Assembly: GCA_021202465.1 (NCBI GenBank)
Contig: JAJQCZ010000010.1
Location: 124,001 to 188,000 of the forward strand
DNA from: Lachnospiraceae bacterium
GTDB taxonomy: Bacteria; Bacillota; Clostridia; Lachnospirales; Lachnospiraceae
DNA: 64,000 bases
Reading direction: 5' to 3'
Part shown: positions 26,020-35,647 of the stretch, piece by piece
Numbering within the stretch: the first letter of the stretch is position 1
How the letters are laid out: the number at the start of each line of letters is the position of its first letter
The notes under the pieces: generated by a model
What the model was told of the DNA's origin: nothing
The model's database searches: none
Seen by the model: the letters and a program-made list of their open reading frames with translations, nothing else
Program-made: the position numbers and the translations under genes

Positions 26020-26928
26020 ATGAATCTACAGCAGCTGTATTATTTTAAAACGACCGCGGAACTGGAGCACTATACCCGGGCGGCTCAGAATCTAAACATC
26101 TCCCAGTCCTGTCTGAGCCACTCCATCACGGACCTGGAACAGGAGCTGGGCGTCTCCCTCTTCGTCCGTCAGGGGCGGAATGTGCGCCTGACCAAATGCG
26201 GCGCCTTCTTCCTGGAGTATGTCACTCAGGCTCTGAACACACTGGATGAGGGACGGGAACGGCTGCAGGACTTTATCAGCTCCGACACCGGCACCATCTC
26301 CATCGGCCATCTCAGCTCCCTCAGCGATTTCGTCCCCTACCTGATTTCGCGTTTCTTCGCAGACACGGGAAAGATTCATACCCGTTTCCAGTTCAGTCAG
26401 GGTTCCACGCTGAATATTGAAAATCAGCTTCTGGAAGGAATCACGGATCTGGCGATTACGACGCCCTTTGAAAACAGCCACATTGAATCGGCAAAGATCG
26501 GCGAGCACCGGACCGTGCTCATCGTGTCGCGCTCTCATCCTCTGGCGGCGCAGGACAGCGTCGATCTCACTACCCTAGGGCAGGAGACCTTCATCACCTA
26601 CCACCCGCAGTGCCAGATCCGGACGTACATCGACCGCATCTTTCAGTACGTGGGAATCTCCCCCTACATCTCCTTCGAGGCCATCAACGACCCGATCATC
26701 CTCGGCGCGGTGGCCGCCGGCCTGGGCGTGGCTCTGGTCTCTGAAGCAGCCGGCGCCAAATACGACGACCTGAAGGCTCTGCGGATCGAGAACGACATTC
26801 CCACGCGGGATATCCACGTCGCCTGGTGCCGCAACCGCTACATGACCCCCGCCGTAAAAAATTTCCGGGATTTCATTCTGGAGAATGGCCTGATCCTCAA
26901 CGAGTACAAAGAACATATAAAAAAATGA
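26020..26928 (+). CDS. LysR-family transcriptional regulator
   Basis: A 302-residue regulator. The N-terminal winged helix has LQQLYYFKTTAELEHYTRAA and LNISQSCLSHSITDLEQELG, followed by a type-2 periplasmic-binding effector domain from about residue 90 (GTISIGHLSSLSDFVPYLI). No target is obvious: the genes on either side are the flavodiiron gene, closed by a terminator, and a convergent ATPase gene. It is more likely to act on a distant operon or its own promoter. A good terminator ends it. Confidence 0.9.
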   Translation: MNLQQLYYFKTTAELEHYTRAAQNLNISQSCLSHSITDLEQELGVSLFVRQGRNVRLTKCGAFFLEYVTQALNTLDEGRERLQDFISSDTGTISIGHLSSLSDFVPYLISRFFADTGKIHTRFQFSQGSTLNIENQLLEGITDLAITTPFENSHIESAKIGEHRTVLIVSRSHPLAAQDSVDLTTLGQETFITYHPQCQIRTYIDRIFQYVGISPYISFEAINDPIILGAVAAGLGVALVSEAAGAKYDDLKALRIENDIPTRDIHVAWCRNRYMTPAVKNFRDFILENGLILNEYKEHIKK

Positions 26929-27003
26929 TGAGCTTCAGTCGCCGCAAAATATAAGCCGCTGGCATACAGCCATCGGCGCAAACGTAAACGACTAAAACAA
27001 GAA

Positions 27004-27047
27004 GACCCCGCAGAGAGTGAAAAACATTCTCGCGGGGTTCCTTTTTC
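27004..27047 (+). terminator. Terminator after the LysR gene
   Basis: ACCCCGCAGAGAGTG pairs with CATTCTCGCGGGGT with few mismatches, followed by TCCTTTTT. Confidence 0.75.
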
Positions 27048-27136
27048 TCTAAACGACTTTGTCAAGCCCAGTCATCGCCTGTGATTCAACTTTGCCGGGC
27101 AACACACATATCATAAAACAGCTGCCCGGGCCTCTT

Positions 27137-28495
27137 TCATCCCCGGGGCCGCCAGACCGTATCACACAACTCCTCCAGTTCCTCCGGGTCTTTGGCCGAC
27201 ACTACCAGAACGGAGCCATCGGCCGCCAGTTCACGCAGGTAGTCCTTCATCCGCCTCCGCTCCTCCTGATCTGACCGCAGAAAGGGATTCTCCAGAAGTA
27301 ATATGCGGGGATGCAGGAGAGCAAAGCGGTAGATAGACAGAAGCTTTTTTTCTCCCTCTGACAATTCTCCCACATCATCCACCGGCAATTCAATCCCGAA
27401 TTTGCGGCAGAATTCCTGCTCCAGAAATCGCTCCATATCCTTCTGTACAAAACCGACCCGCACTCCTACCCGGCGCGAAGCCGTCAGGATGAGGTTCCTG
27501 CCAATACTCTGTCCATGAAACAGAGACTGTACGCTGTCCTCCGGGATGTAAACAGTTTCCCGGCTGCCGTATCCTTTCAGGGGAAGAAAATCGGGCAGCG
27601 CCAGCCCCTGCGCCCGCGTCTGTCGGCTCAGATACTCCGGCAATGTACAGTCCAGAGGCCAGTCAGCGTCATATACTCCCAGAATTCTCCGTTCCCGGAT
27701 GTCCGCTCCTTCCGCGCCGCGTACCGTCCGGGCCGTACAGCTAACAGGTCCTGCCGGATCGGACTTCTGTGCCGTCTCCTTTTTATTCTCTGCAGCACCG
27801 GTCATCCGTCGATACTCCTCTGCACCATAAAAGACCTTCCGAACCTGACCGCCTTCCATCCAGGCCACGCGATCCGCCCGGTCAAGCAGCGCATTGTCCC
27901 GCTCGCTCAGGATCACGACACCGATCTCCCGCCTCCGGCATTTCTCCACGGCACGCCCCAGCACCTCGCAATCCTCCTCACTGAAGGAATACCCGGAGCA
28001 GTCCAGACAGAACAGCGGCACCCGACGAAGAGCTGCCAGGGCAAACCACAGAAGCACCTGCTCCCGCACCGGAACCTGGCTCGCCGGACAGGCCGGTGCA
28101 TACCCAAGTTCCATTTCCCGGAAAAGTTCCTGAATTCCCTTCTCATCCCGCAGATTCCGCCGCAGATCCTTTCGTTCTCCCAAGGTCGCGCCTCCCAGAC
28201 TCATCAGATTTGCCTGCAGCGACAACGCCTGCGTCAGATGGCAGCTCCGGTCCACACACAGGATCGGCAGACCGGCCAGCGTCCGTTTTCTGTAACGTTC
28301 TTCTTCCAGATACAGATTTCCGGACATGATTTCTGCCTGGCCGCCCAGAATCTCCCGCAGCAGTTCCCGGCCTGACCAGCGCCCCCCGACCACAAGCAGG
28401 ACTTCTCCCGTGCGGATTCCCAGATCCAGTTCCCGCAGAGGAGCCAGAGAGTCAGACACTGCGTTTACCTTATGAAATCGAATCCATTCCCGCAT
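27137..28495 (-). CDS. Degenerate RbsA/MglA-type double ATPase, P-loops lost
   Basis: A 452-residue protein with the two-domain layout of sugar ABC importer ATPases. The first Walker A position reads GGRWSGRELLREI, lacking the Lys and Ser/Thr, and the second P-loop is replaced by ILGVYDADWPLDCTL. Signature and Walker B are also altered (VPVREQ; LFCLDCSG). The second domain keeps LSEGEKKLLSIYRFALLHP and LLLENPF. It probably cannot hydrolyse ATP normally, so it may be regulatory, or another ATPase drives the permease (inference). The start is the ATG at 28495 after AAGGAGGAGCC. It is last in the operon with binding protein, permease, regulator and kinase. Confidence 0.75.
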   Translation of the reverse strand: MREWIRFHKVNAVSDSLAPLRELDLGIRTGEVLLVVGGRWSGRELLREILGGQAEIMSGNLYLEEERYRKRTLAGLPILCVDRSCHLTQALSLQANLMSLGGATLGERKDLRRNLRDEKGIQELFREMELGYAPACPASQVPVREQVLLWFALAALRRVPLFCLDCSGYSFSEEDCEVLGRAVEKCRRREIGVVILSERDNALLDRADRVAWMEGGQVRKVFYGAEEYRRMTGAAENKKETAQKSDPAGPVSCTARTVRGAEGADIRERRILGVYDADWPLDCTLPEYLSRQTRAQGLALPDFLPLKGYGSRETVYIPEDSVQSLFHGQSIGRNLILTASRRVGVRVGFVQKDMERFLEQEFCRKFGIELPVDDVGELSEGEKKLLSIYRFALLHPRILLLENPFLRSDQEERRRMKDYLRELAADGSVLVVSAKDPEELEELCDTVWRPRG

Positions 28496-28566
28496 GGCTC
28501 CTCCTTTCTCCCTGCCCGGGAAACATTGAAATTCACGGATTCCCGTCATCTTTCAAAAGCACCCGA

Positions 28567-29574
28567 CTACAAGGATACCACAGATTTCAGCATGCCGCGA
28601 TTTTCATCACTAACGAGAGGAATCCGGATCTCCACATCCGTCCCCATGTCCGGCGCACTGGTATACTGCAGTCCGTAAGCCTCGCCAAAAAGGATCTGCA
28701 GACGTTTGTTGACATTGTACACAGCGATACCGCTGCGTTTCCCGCGGGAATCCTCCTCCGGAAGCTTTCCGGAGAGACGCTGACGCACCTTTTCCAGCGT
28801 CGCCTCGTCCATGCCGATTCCGTCATCATGCACGACGATCGAGATTGATTTCCCCAGGCGGGTCAGACGCAGTGTAACCTGACCGCCTCCTTTGCGGGGC
28901 TCCAGCCCGTGATAGAGGGCATTCTCCACAAGCGGCTGAAAGGTCATCTTGGGAATATAATAGTGAAGGATCTCCGGCTCCTCACAGAGGATTTCCAGCG
29001 AGAAACGATCCTCGAACCGGTAATGCTGGATGGAAAAATAATCCTCCACATTGCTGAGCTCCTCCGCCAGAGGCACCAGATCACCCCGGTTCTTGATACT
29101 GTAGCGATAGAAGTGGGACATCTTCCCGGTCATCTCCGCGATCTCCGTCTGCCCGGCTGCGAGTGCCTGGCTGCGGATCGCATCCAGAGTATTGTAGAGG
29201 AAATGAGGATTGATCTGGTTCTGCAGCGCCGCATATTCCATCCCCTCCTGAACACGTCCGGACAAATATTTTTGTTCCAGCAGGACAAAGAACTCGTCCA
29301 GTTCCTCCCGGAGCTCTGCCGACAGCCCGCTCCGGTCTTCCAGGTCCCCGCTTCGCATCCAGCGCATCAGTTCCCGGTATCTATTCGCTGTCTGTCTCTG
29401 CCGGAGAAAGGCGAAGAGAAGGATCACGCACAGAACGAGAACCAAAAGCAGGAGCAGAAGCATCCGCTCCCACTGACTCCGCACCACCCCGAGAATAAAG
29501 AGTACGATGCACCCTGTCATCAGCAGGTACGCGAAGATCTCGAACCAGTCTGATTTTTTTTTCTCCCGTTTCAC
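28567..29574 (-). CDS. Sensor histidine kinase, YesM/LytS type
   Basis: A 335-residue kinase. Two transmembrane segments near residues 12-52 are joined by a very short loop, so there is almost no outer sensor domain. The His_kinase motif LQNQINPHFLYNTLDAIRSQ lies near residue 125, and the ATPase part has FQPLVENALYHGLEPRKGGG and VVHDDGIGMDEATLEKVRQR. The start is GTG at 29574 after AGGAGGAAAGAC. It lies 51 bases after the response regulator in one operon with a sugar importer. With no sensor loop, the signal may come from the binding protein or transporter (inference). Confidence 0.92.
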   Translation of the reverse strand: MKREKKKSDWFEIFAYLLMTGCIVLFILGVVRSQWERMLLLLLLVLVLCVILLFAFLRQRQTANRYRELMRWMRSGDLEDRSGLSAELREELDEFFVLLEQKYLSGRVQEGMEYAALQNQINPHFLYNTLDAIRSQALAAGQTEIAEMTGKMSHFYRYSIKNRGDLVPLAEELSNVEDYFSIQHYRFEDRFSLEILCEEPEILHYYIPKMTFQPLVENALYHGLEPRKGGGQVTLRLTRLGKSISIVVHDDGIGMDEATLEKVRQRLSGKLPEEDSRGKRSGIAVYNVNKRLQILFGEAYGLQYTSAPDMGTDVEIRIPLVSDENRGMLKSVVSL

Positions 29575-29625
29575 GTCTTTCCTCCTCTCCGTCTCACCGT
29601 CTTTTCACCGACAGCTGCCAGCTGC

Positions 29626-31254
29626 TTACCCGCGATAATACAGTTTCCGGTATTCCCCCGGCCGGATTCCCACTTCCTTCTTGAATACCTTGCCGAAATA
29701 TTTCTCATCCGCATAACCGATCCGGGAAGTAATCTCATAGTTTGTCATCGTAGTCGTCGCCAGAAGCTCCCGCGCTGCCTCCATCCGCACTGAGGTCAGG
29801 TAGTCGGAGAAGGTCCGCCCCTCCATACGGCGGAACTGTGTACTGAAGTAAGCGGGGCTTAAGCCCACCTGCTCCGCGGTCTGTTCCAGCGTCACGGCCT
29901 CCCCGTAGTGTTCGGCCAGCCAGGCCTTCGCCAGCCGGATGGGCAGCTTCTCCTCGCTTTCCCGCGCTTTCCGCCAGATCTCCATCTGCCGGGTGATCAC
30001 ATCCCGAAGACAGTGGAAGAAAGCCGGGAGGCCCGCCGCCTGTCCGGTCTCCCGGAGATAGCTCTGCCGGAATTCATCAAAATTCTCTTCACGGTGAAGG
30101 CGGGCATACGTCTCAAGCTCACCGCAGATCTCATCCCGCAATCCCAGGATGACCTCCGGATGCAGAGGCGGCCGCTTATCCACGGCCGCTTCCAGCCGGT
30201 CCAGCCAGCTGTTCATGGCCCCCACACTCAGCGTCTCCACTGCCGTCTTGAGGCTCCGCCGGTCAGAGTCCGTGAAGACCTGATCCAGTGTCAGCCGGGA
30301 GAAACGGTACGCCGACAGTTCCAGAACCCGGTTGGCTCCCAGGACGACCTTCGCCTCCTCAGCCTGCTCCGCCATCCGCGCCAGCCGGGGCAGCTCCGAC
30401 AGCTTCTCCGCCTCAGAGCTTAACCCCACGGATACCTGCGAGTTACCGAAGATCTCCGCCACATCCAGCATATCAAAAAGCAGCGTCTGCATCAGACTCT
30501 TGATGCGATTCACCTCCGCCGCCGGATAATTCAGAATCACGGCCAGCCCGCCATGCACCGTCGCCGGACAGACCCGGATCGGGGAGTCAGGCCAGCCTGC
30601 CTCCTCTTCCCCTTTGAAGACACGCCGCGCAGCATCCTCCAGCTTCTGTACCAGCAGCGTACTGCTGTCGTCCTCCAGATCCCGGTTCGTCCGCACGAAA
30701 TAGACGCGCAGCAAATCCCGCGGAAATGTCTTCTGATACATTTTCTCCAGCTCTTCTGCCGTCTTCGGGAAGGCCTCCCCGTGATCAAAAAGGTGCCGGA
30801 ACATATTCCGCCGGTTGTTCTGCTCTACGTGCTCATTGAGCCGCCGGATCTCATCCTCAGCCGTCGCATAGCGTTTCTGTCTTCCAAGAATCTGACAGGT
30901 CTTATCCAGCACCTCGTTGAGCTGCTCTCCGTCAAGAGGCTTCAGCAGATAATCAATCACCCCATACTTAAAGGCGCTGTAAGCATATTCAAAATATTTA
31001 TAGCCGCTGAGAATGATAAAAGCCGGATGTAGCCCCCGCTCTGAGACCAGCCGGATCAATTCCAGCCCATCGTACACCGGCATCCGCACATCTGTCAACA
31101 CGATATCCGGCTGCAGACGGCAGATAGCCTCCAGAGCTTCCTCTCCGTCGGCACATACCTGCGCCACTTCAATCCCGAACCGCTGCCAGTCTCCCAGCTC
31201 CAGAATCAGGTTGCAAATCTTCCTTTCATCATCCGCAATCACCGCTTTGTACAT
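29626..31254 (-). CDS. AraC-type response regulator, YesN type
   Basis: A 542-residue DNA-binding regulator. A receiver domain covers residues 1-120, with the phospho-acceptor Asp in PDIVLTDVRMPVYDG and the conserved Lys in YLLKPLDGEQL. A long central region of unknown fold follows, then a C-terminal AraC pair of helix-turn-helices (LEQTAEQVGLSPAYFSTQFR and NYEITSRIGYADEKYFGKVF). It is partnered with the adjacent YesM-type kinase and probably activates the sugar import operon it lies in. Confidence 0.93.
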   Translation of the reverse strand: MYKAVIADDERKICNLILELGDWQRFGIEVAQVCADGEEALEAICRLQPDIVLTDVRMPVYDGLELIRLVSERGLHPAFIILSGYKYFEYAYSAFKYGVIDYLLKPLDGEQLNEVLDKTCQILGRQKRYATAEDEIRRLNEHVEQNNRRNMFRHLFDHGEAFPKTAEELEKMYQKTFPRDLLRVYFVRTNRDLEDDSSTLLVQKLEDAARRVFKGEEEAGWPDSPIRVCPATVHGGLAVILNYPAAEVNRIKSLMQTLLFDMLDVAEIFGNSQVSVGLSSEAEKLSELPRLARMAEQAEEAKVVLGANRVLELSAYRFSRLTLDQVFTDSDRRSLKTAVETLSVGAMNSWLDRLEAAVDKRPPLHPEVILGLRDEICGELETYARLHREENFDEFRQSYLRETGQAAGLPAFFHCLRDVITRQMEIWRKARESEEKLPIRLAKAWLAEHYGEAVTLEQTAEQVGLSPAYFSTQFRRMEGRTFSDYLTSVRMEAARELLATTTMTNYEITSRIGYADEKYFGKVFKKEVGIRPGEYRKLYYRG

Positions 31255-31299
31255 TTTTTCTTCTCTCCCCTTTCACTCTCCGTCTCTCCTGCCTGTCCG

Positions 31300-32268
31300 T
31301 TACATGCTGTCTTTCGTCTGCCGCTTTCTCTGGAGAAGCACCCGGCCGCATTCAATGAACAGCGCGCCAAAGACGACCAGTCCCTGAATGAAGTCCGTAT
31401 AGTAGGGAGACAAATTCAGCAGATTGACGCCGTTGGTCAGCACGCCGATGATCAGACATCCGAGCAGCGTACCCGTAAGACTTCCCCGGCCTCCCGACAC
31501 GGACACGCCGCCGATGGCCAGACAGGCCAGCGCCGTCATCTCCAGGTCCTCACCGCTGGTGGACACGGCCGCTCCCAGCTGACCGGTCAGGACAATGGCT
31601 GCCAGCGCATACAGAATGCCCGCCAGAACAAAGGCCGCCATGCGCACCCGCTCCGCACGGATTCCCGCCATCCTGGCTCCTGCGTCGTTCTCCCCCACCG
31701 CATAGATATGGTATCCGAAAATGGTATGCCCGAGAATCACCTGAAAGACCGGAAAAAGAATCAGAACCAGGAGCACCGGCACGGGAAGTCCGCCGATCCG
31801 CCCTGCTCCCAGAAAGAGAAACGCGTCCGGAAGCCCATAGATTGTTCCTCCGCCGGACAGAACAAAGGCGATTCCCTTGACCATGATCGAGGTTGAAAGA
31901 GTCAGGATAAAAGACGGCATCTTCAGTTTCGCCACACAGAAGCCGTTAAAGAAACCCACGACAGCTCCCAGTGCCAATCCGAGAAGAAATACCACCGGCG
32001 TCGGCCATCCGGCCATAAGAAGCTCTCCGCAGACGACACTCACGAGGGCGATCACCGAACCGCCGGAAAGATCCAGGCAGCCTGCGATCACCACAAAGGT
32101 CAGACCAATAGCCAGGATGGACATGGTGGACGTCTGCATGACAATATTAATGAAATTCTTCAGGGAAAGAAAATAGGCAGAGCTGACCGAGAAGACCAGG
32201 CTCAGCAGAACCAGCATGATCGTCGCCGGAATCAGCGACCGGATTTTCATATAAACCGCTTCTCTCAT
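31300..32268 (-). CDS. Sugar ABC transporter permease, RbsC type
   Basis: A 322-residue permease of the ribose/galactose family with eight to ten membrane segments. Family segments are AIGLTFVVIAGCLDLSGGSV, LPVPVLLVLILFPVFQVILG, HIYAVGENDAGARMAGI and the repeated glycine-rich ACLAIGGVSVSGGRGSLTGT. GAGGAGATTGAATC precedes the ATG, which overlaps the binding-protein stop. It should work with the lipoprotein before it and a double ATPase, but the one in this operon is degenerate. Confidence 0.93.
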   Translation of the reverse strand: MREAVYMKIRSLIPATIMLVLLSLVFSVSSAYFLSLKNFINIVMQTSTMSILAIGLTFVVIAGCLDLSGGSVIALVSVVCGELLMAGWPTPVVFLLGLALGAVVGFFNGFCVAKLKMPSFILTLSTSIMVKGIAFVLSGGGTIYGLPDAFLFLGAGRIGGLPVPVLLVLILFPVFQVILGHTIFGYHIYAVGENDAGARMAGIRAERVRMAAFVLAGILYALAAIVLTGQLGAAVSTSGEDLEMTALACLAIGGVSVSGGRGSLTGTLLGCLIIGVLTNGVNLLNLSPYYTDFIQGLVVFGALFIECGRVLLQRKRQTKDSM

Positions 32269-33425
32269 GATTCAATCTCCTCCGACCAGATCCCGTATTC
32301 CTCCAGTTCCTGGCTGTCGATGTTGTCACGGGTAATCGTAAACAGCGGATACGCATAGAAGGACTCTTCCGGCTCCTCCCCCGTGCGCAGGCTTTCAACC
32401 ATCATTTCCACAGCCATCCGCCCCATGGCCAGAGGATTCTGAGAAATACAGGCATCCATCGTCCCCTCGCGGATTGCCGTCAGGGATTCCGCTGCCCCGT
32501 CAGCGGAGACCAGGATGATATGTTCCTCCTCCTCGACCGTATACAGGCGCCCCAGCCATTTCATGGCCTGCAGGCTTCCCTGCACATTCGTGTCCCCGGA
32601 ACACCAGATGGCGTCCACGGATTCGTTGGCCTGCAGGATATTGGTCATCACATTCATCGCCGTATCCAGCTGCAGCGCCCCGTTCTGCTCCGCTACAATT
32701 TCAATGTCCGGATACTGATCAATCACCTCGTGAAATCCGATGCTCCGGTTCAGCCCGGAGGTGGTTGTCACGGAGGCAAGCAGGTTGACAACCTTCCCCC
32801 GGTACTCTCCGTATTTCTCATACAGACATTCCACGATATACTCCGCGGCCATCCGTCCCATCTCCACACTGTCAGAGCCAATGGTGCAGGTCACCGTATC
32901 CGAGTTCACCGTCGTATCCACACAATAGACCGGAATACCCGCTTCCCCGGCTTCCTCCACCACCTCGATCAGAGCATCGGCGTCCAGAGGCTCCATGAGG
33001 ATGCCGTCCACCTCCTGGACGATAAAATCCCGGATCTGATTGGACTGCGTCTGGAGATTCCCGTTGCAGTTTGAGGCAATGATCTCTATACCCAGCTCGT
33101 CCGCCGCTTCCTGGATTCCCTGTTTCAGAGCGATCATGAAGGGGGAGCGCAGACTGTTGAGTGAGACACCGAGTACGATCTCCTTTTCATTTCCGGAGTC
33201 CGTCTCAGAATCGCCCGCTGCTTCGGACTCACTGACACCGGTTTCCCCGGCTGAATCTGTTCCCGCAGAGGTTCCTGTTTTCCCCGTCAGCACACTGCAG
33301 CCGGACAGCAAAAGAAGCAGGCACGCGATACAAATCGCTGAGATACCCGCTCGCACCTTCTTCTCTGTTCTCTGCCGCCGGTTTCCTCTGCCGCCGGGTT
33401 TTACTCGTTCTCGCCGTCCTTTCAT
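32265..33425 (-). CDS. Sugar-binding lipoprotein, RbsB/periplasmic-binding type 1
   Basis: A 386-residue binding protein. A long basic N-terminus leads to the membrane segment ISAICIACLLLLLSGC, a lipobox. The mature fold shows VLGVSLNSLRSPFMIALKQG, DGILMEPLDADALIEVV, IPVYCVDTTVNSDTVTCTIG and AIWCSGDTNVQGSLQAMKWL, typical of ribose/galactose-type binding proteins. The sugar cannot be read from the sequence. It is the first gene of the five-gene operon running to 27137, with its own promoter. Confidence 0.93.
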   Translation of the reverse strand: MKGRRERVKPGGRGNRRQRTEKKVRAGISAICIACLLLLLSGCSVLTGKTGTSAGTDSAGETGVSESEAAGDSETDSGNEKEIVLGVSLNSLRSPFMIALKQGIQEAADELGIEIIASNCNGNLQTQSNQIRDFIVQEVDGILMEPLDADALIEVVEEAGEAGIPVYCVDTTVNSDTVTCTIGSDSVEMGRMAAEYIVECLYEKYGEYRGKVVNLLASVTTTSGLNRSIGFHEVIDQYPDIEIVAEQNGALQLDTAMNVMTNILQANESVDAIWCSGDTNVQGSLQAMKWLGRLYTVEEEEHIILVSADGAAESLTAIREGTMDACISQNPLAMGRMAVEMMVESLRTGEEPEESFYAYPLFTITRDNIDSQELEEYGIWSEEIES

Positions 33426-33435
33426 TTACCACTCC

Positions 33436-33465
33436 AGTATACACAGTCTTTGTACATTATCTCAA
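33436..33465 (-). promoter_or_regulatory. Promoter for the sugar ABC/two-component operon
   Basis: On the minus strand TTGAGA, an 18-base spacer and TATACT, very close to the binding-protein ATG at 33425. The leader would be only a few bases long. Confidence 0.5.
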
Positions 33466-33467
33466 AC

Positions 33468-33499
33468 AGACTGCCGCGGCAGACACACCGCAGCAGTCC
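33468..33499 (-). terminator. Hairpin after tctA
   Basis: GACTGCTGCGG and CCGCGGCAGTC form a stem downstream of tctA. It overlaps the start of the next promoter and lacks a long T-run. Confidence 0.5.
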
Positions 33500-33527
33500 G
33501 GTTAAAAGGGGGAACTGACTTTATTTC

Positions 33528-35036
33528 TTACTTCGCCGCCTTCGCAGCGTCTCTCTTTGCCCTCCAGTTTTTATAGGCATTGGTCTGGGTCACGAACATC
33601 ACCACGATGACGACCAGCAGGACCAGAGAAATGGGGCTGGTGAAGATGCTGCCGATGAGGCCGAACACATTCCCGTGCAGGATGATTCCACGGCGGTAAT
33701 TTTCCTCCAGCAGCGAGGTCAGGATGATGCCCAGCACGCAGGGCGCGACCGGATAATCAAAGCGCTTCAGGAAATATCCCAGTACACCGAAGCCCATCAT
33801 CCAGAAAATATCGTACAGGCTCTTGTTGATCGCGTAGGAACCGACCACCGACAGGATAATAATCAGCGGCAGCAGGATCCCCCGCGGAATCTCCACGATT
33901 TTGGTGAAGACCTTCACACCGGTCAGGCCGAAGATGACCAGGAAGATGGCACCGATAAACAGACAGGCGACGATCAGATAGAACAGATCCGGGGTGCTGC
34001 TCATCATGTTGGGACCCGGCTTCAATCCGTGGATCGTCAGAGCTCCCAGCATGACCGCCGTCACGGCGTCGCCGGGGATCCCCAGCGTCAGCATGGGGAT
34101 GAACGCGCCGCCGATGGCCGCATTGTTGGCCGACTCGGGGGCTATCAGACCTTCGATAGCTCCCTCTCCGAAGGGTACCTCCGGGTTCTTCACGGTACGT
34201 TTCGCCTGATCATAGGTCAGCAGCGCCGCGATATCACCGCCGGCTCCGGGCAGGGCTCCCACGACCACGCCCACGATCGAGGAACGAATGGTCAGAGGAA
34301 CATATTTCCTGATCGTGTCAAACGAGGGGATGATCTTATCCACCTTCTGTTTGACTGCCTGCACGTCCTTGCTGGTGATCTGAATCAACGCTTCGGAGAC
34401 ACCGAAGAGTCCGATCATCGCCACCACATAATCAATACCGGCATTCAGATATGTAATACCGAACGTAAACCGGGGAACCGCGGTCATCGTATCCATACCG
34501 ACCGTACCCAGCAGAACACCGATCGCAGCGGCGATCAGGCCGCGGAAGATCGACTTACAGTTCAGGCTGCCCACCATCATCATACCCATGACGCCAAGCA
34601 GCAGATAATCGACCGAGGAGAACTTCAGCGCCAGACTGGACACCGCCGGAGCGCCTACCGCCAGGACGACCACGCCGACCATCGTGCCGATGACCGACTG
34701 CGTCGTCGCGATGCCCATTGCCCGTCCGGCTTCTCCCTTCTGCGCCATGGGATAGCCGTCAAGGGCAGTCGCCACAGCCGCCGGAGCGCCGGGGATATTG
34801 AGCAGGATCGCGGAACGGGAACCGCCGTACACAGCGCCGATATAGGTACCGATCATCAGGGCAATGGCACTGTTCGTCTCCCATCCATAGGTAAAGGACA
34901 CCAGCAGAGACACCGCCATCGTGGCTGACAGGCCGGGAATGGCTCCGATGTAGATACCCGCAAAGGTTCCGATGGCCACGAAGACCAGCAGGAGGGGATG
35001 TGTAAAAGGTACAAGCAGATATGATAATACTTCCAT
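33528..35036 (-). CDS. tctA: Tripartite tricarboxylate transporter large membrane subunit
   Basis: A 502-residue TctA-family permease with about 12 membrane segments. Landmarks are GTFAGIYIGAIPGLSATMAV near the N-terminus, YGGSRSAILLNIPGAPAAVA, GALPGAGGDIAALLTYDQAK and EGLIAPESANNAAIGGAFIP. The start is the ATG at 35036 after AAGGAGGGAGAAGAAC. It imports citrate or a related carboxylate with TctB and the binding protein TctC using an ion gradient (established for the family; substrate inferred). It is the last gene of tctC-tctB-tctA. Confidence 0.95.
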   Translation of the reverse strand: MEVLSYLLVPFTHPLLLVFVAIGTFAGIYIGAIPGLSATMAVSLLVSFTYGWETNSAIALMIGTYIGAVYGGSRSAILLNIPGAPAAVATALDGYPMAQKGEAGRAMGIATTQSVIGTMVGVVVLAVGAPAVSSLALKFSSVDYLLLGVMGMMMVGSLNCKSIFRGLIAAAIGVLLGTVGMDTMTAVPRFTFGITYLNAGIDYVVAMIGLFGVSEALIQITSKDVQAVKQKVDKIIPSFDTIRKYVPLTIRSSIVGVVVGALPGAGGDIAALLTYDQAKRTVKNPEVPFGEGAIEGLIAPESANNAAIGGAFIPMLTLGIPGDAVTAVMLGALTIHGLKPGPNMMSSTPDLFYLIVACLFIGAIFLVIFGLTGVKVFTKIVEIPRGILLPLIIILSVVGSYAINKSLYDIFWMMGFGVLGYFLKRFDYPVAPCVLGIILTSLLEENYRRGIILHGNVFGLIGSIFTSPISLVLLVVIVVMFVTQTNAYKNWRAKRDAAKAAK

Positions 35037-35052
35037 GTTCTTCTCCCTCCTT

Positions 35053-35541
35053 CTACGGCAGCACAACGCTGAAGATCAGCCGGAACACAACGAGAATAAA
35101 GGCCATACACAGCGCTGTCCAGAGGATATTCTTTACATAATCCTTTGCCATCAGGTAGCTCATACCGCCCCAAAGGAAAATCGGCGTAGCAATATAGAAC
35201 CCGAGGCCCATATACAGGGCCACGCAGTAGAGCAGAATGAATGCCATCATGATCAGAACATCCTTCGGCACCATATAGCCCAGAGTTTTCTTTACAATTT
35301 CTCCCACCGGGAGCCCATGGTTCTCCGAGGGAGCTTTACGATCCGTGATAATGATCGCCACGGAAAAAATTACGATCAGCGCGCTGACGAACAGCGGAAT
35401 CGCCGCACAGGACGACGCGCCGGGATTATCCTGGTACAATAAGATGGACTGATACAGGAAAAACAGTCCGAATAACAGCAGAAATACGGCAAAACCTTTC
35501 TCCCCCGATTTGAAGGGCGCCTGTTTCTTTTCCTCTTCCAT
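35053..35541 (-). CDS. tctB: Tripartite tricarboxylate transporter small membrane subunit
   Basis: A 162-residue TctB-family protein with four membrane segments: FAVFLLLFGLFFLYQSIL, CAAIPLFVSALIVIFSVAII, VLIMMAFILLYCVALYMGLG and the last segment ending MAFILVVFRLIFSVVL. The start is the ATG at 35541 after AAGGAGGAGCGAG; further in-frame Met codons upstream lie in the leader. It is followed by tctA after 16 bases. Its ribosome site is part of the repeated hairpin element also found before glgA. Confidence 0.88.
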   Translation of the reverse strand: MEEEKKQAPFKSGEKGFAVFLLLFGLFFLYQSILLYQDNPGASSCAAIPLFVSALIVIFSVAIIITDRKAPSENHGLPVGEIVKKTLGYMVPKDVLIMMAFILLYCVALYMGLGFYIATPIFLWGGMSYLMAKDYVKNILWTALCMAFILVVFRLIFSVVLP

Positions 35542-35547
35542 CTCGCT

Positions 35548-35575
35548 CCTCCTTATTCTTGGCCGAATGGCCATC
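35548..35575 (-). repeat. Hairpin plus ribosome-site element before tctB
   Basis: On the minus strand: GATGGCCATTCGGCCAA, GAAT, AAGGAGG. It matches two copies before glgA (45003 and 45050). The GGCC-GGCC palindrome lies directly upstream of the ribosome site. Confidence 0.65.
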
Positions 35576-35647
35576 ATCCTTATGAAATCCGGAGGCTCTG
35601 TACTCTGCATGCCTTCCCTCTGGCCGCCATCCGGACTTCCATCATGA

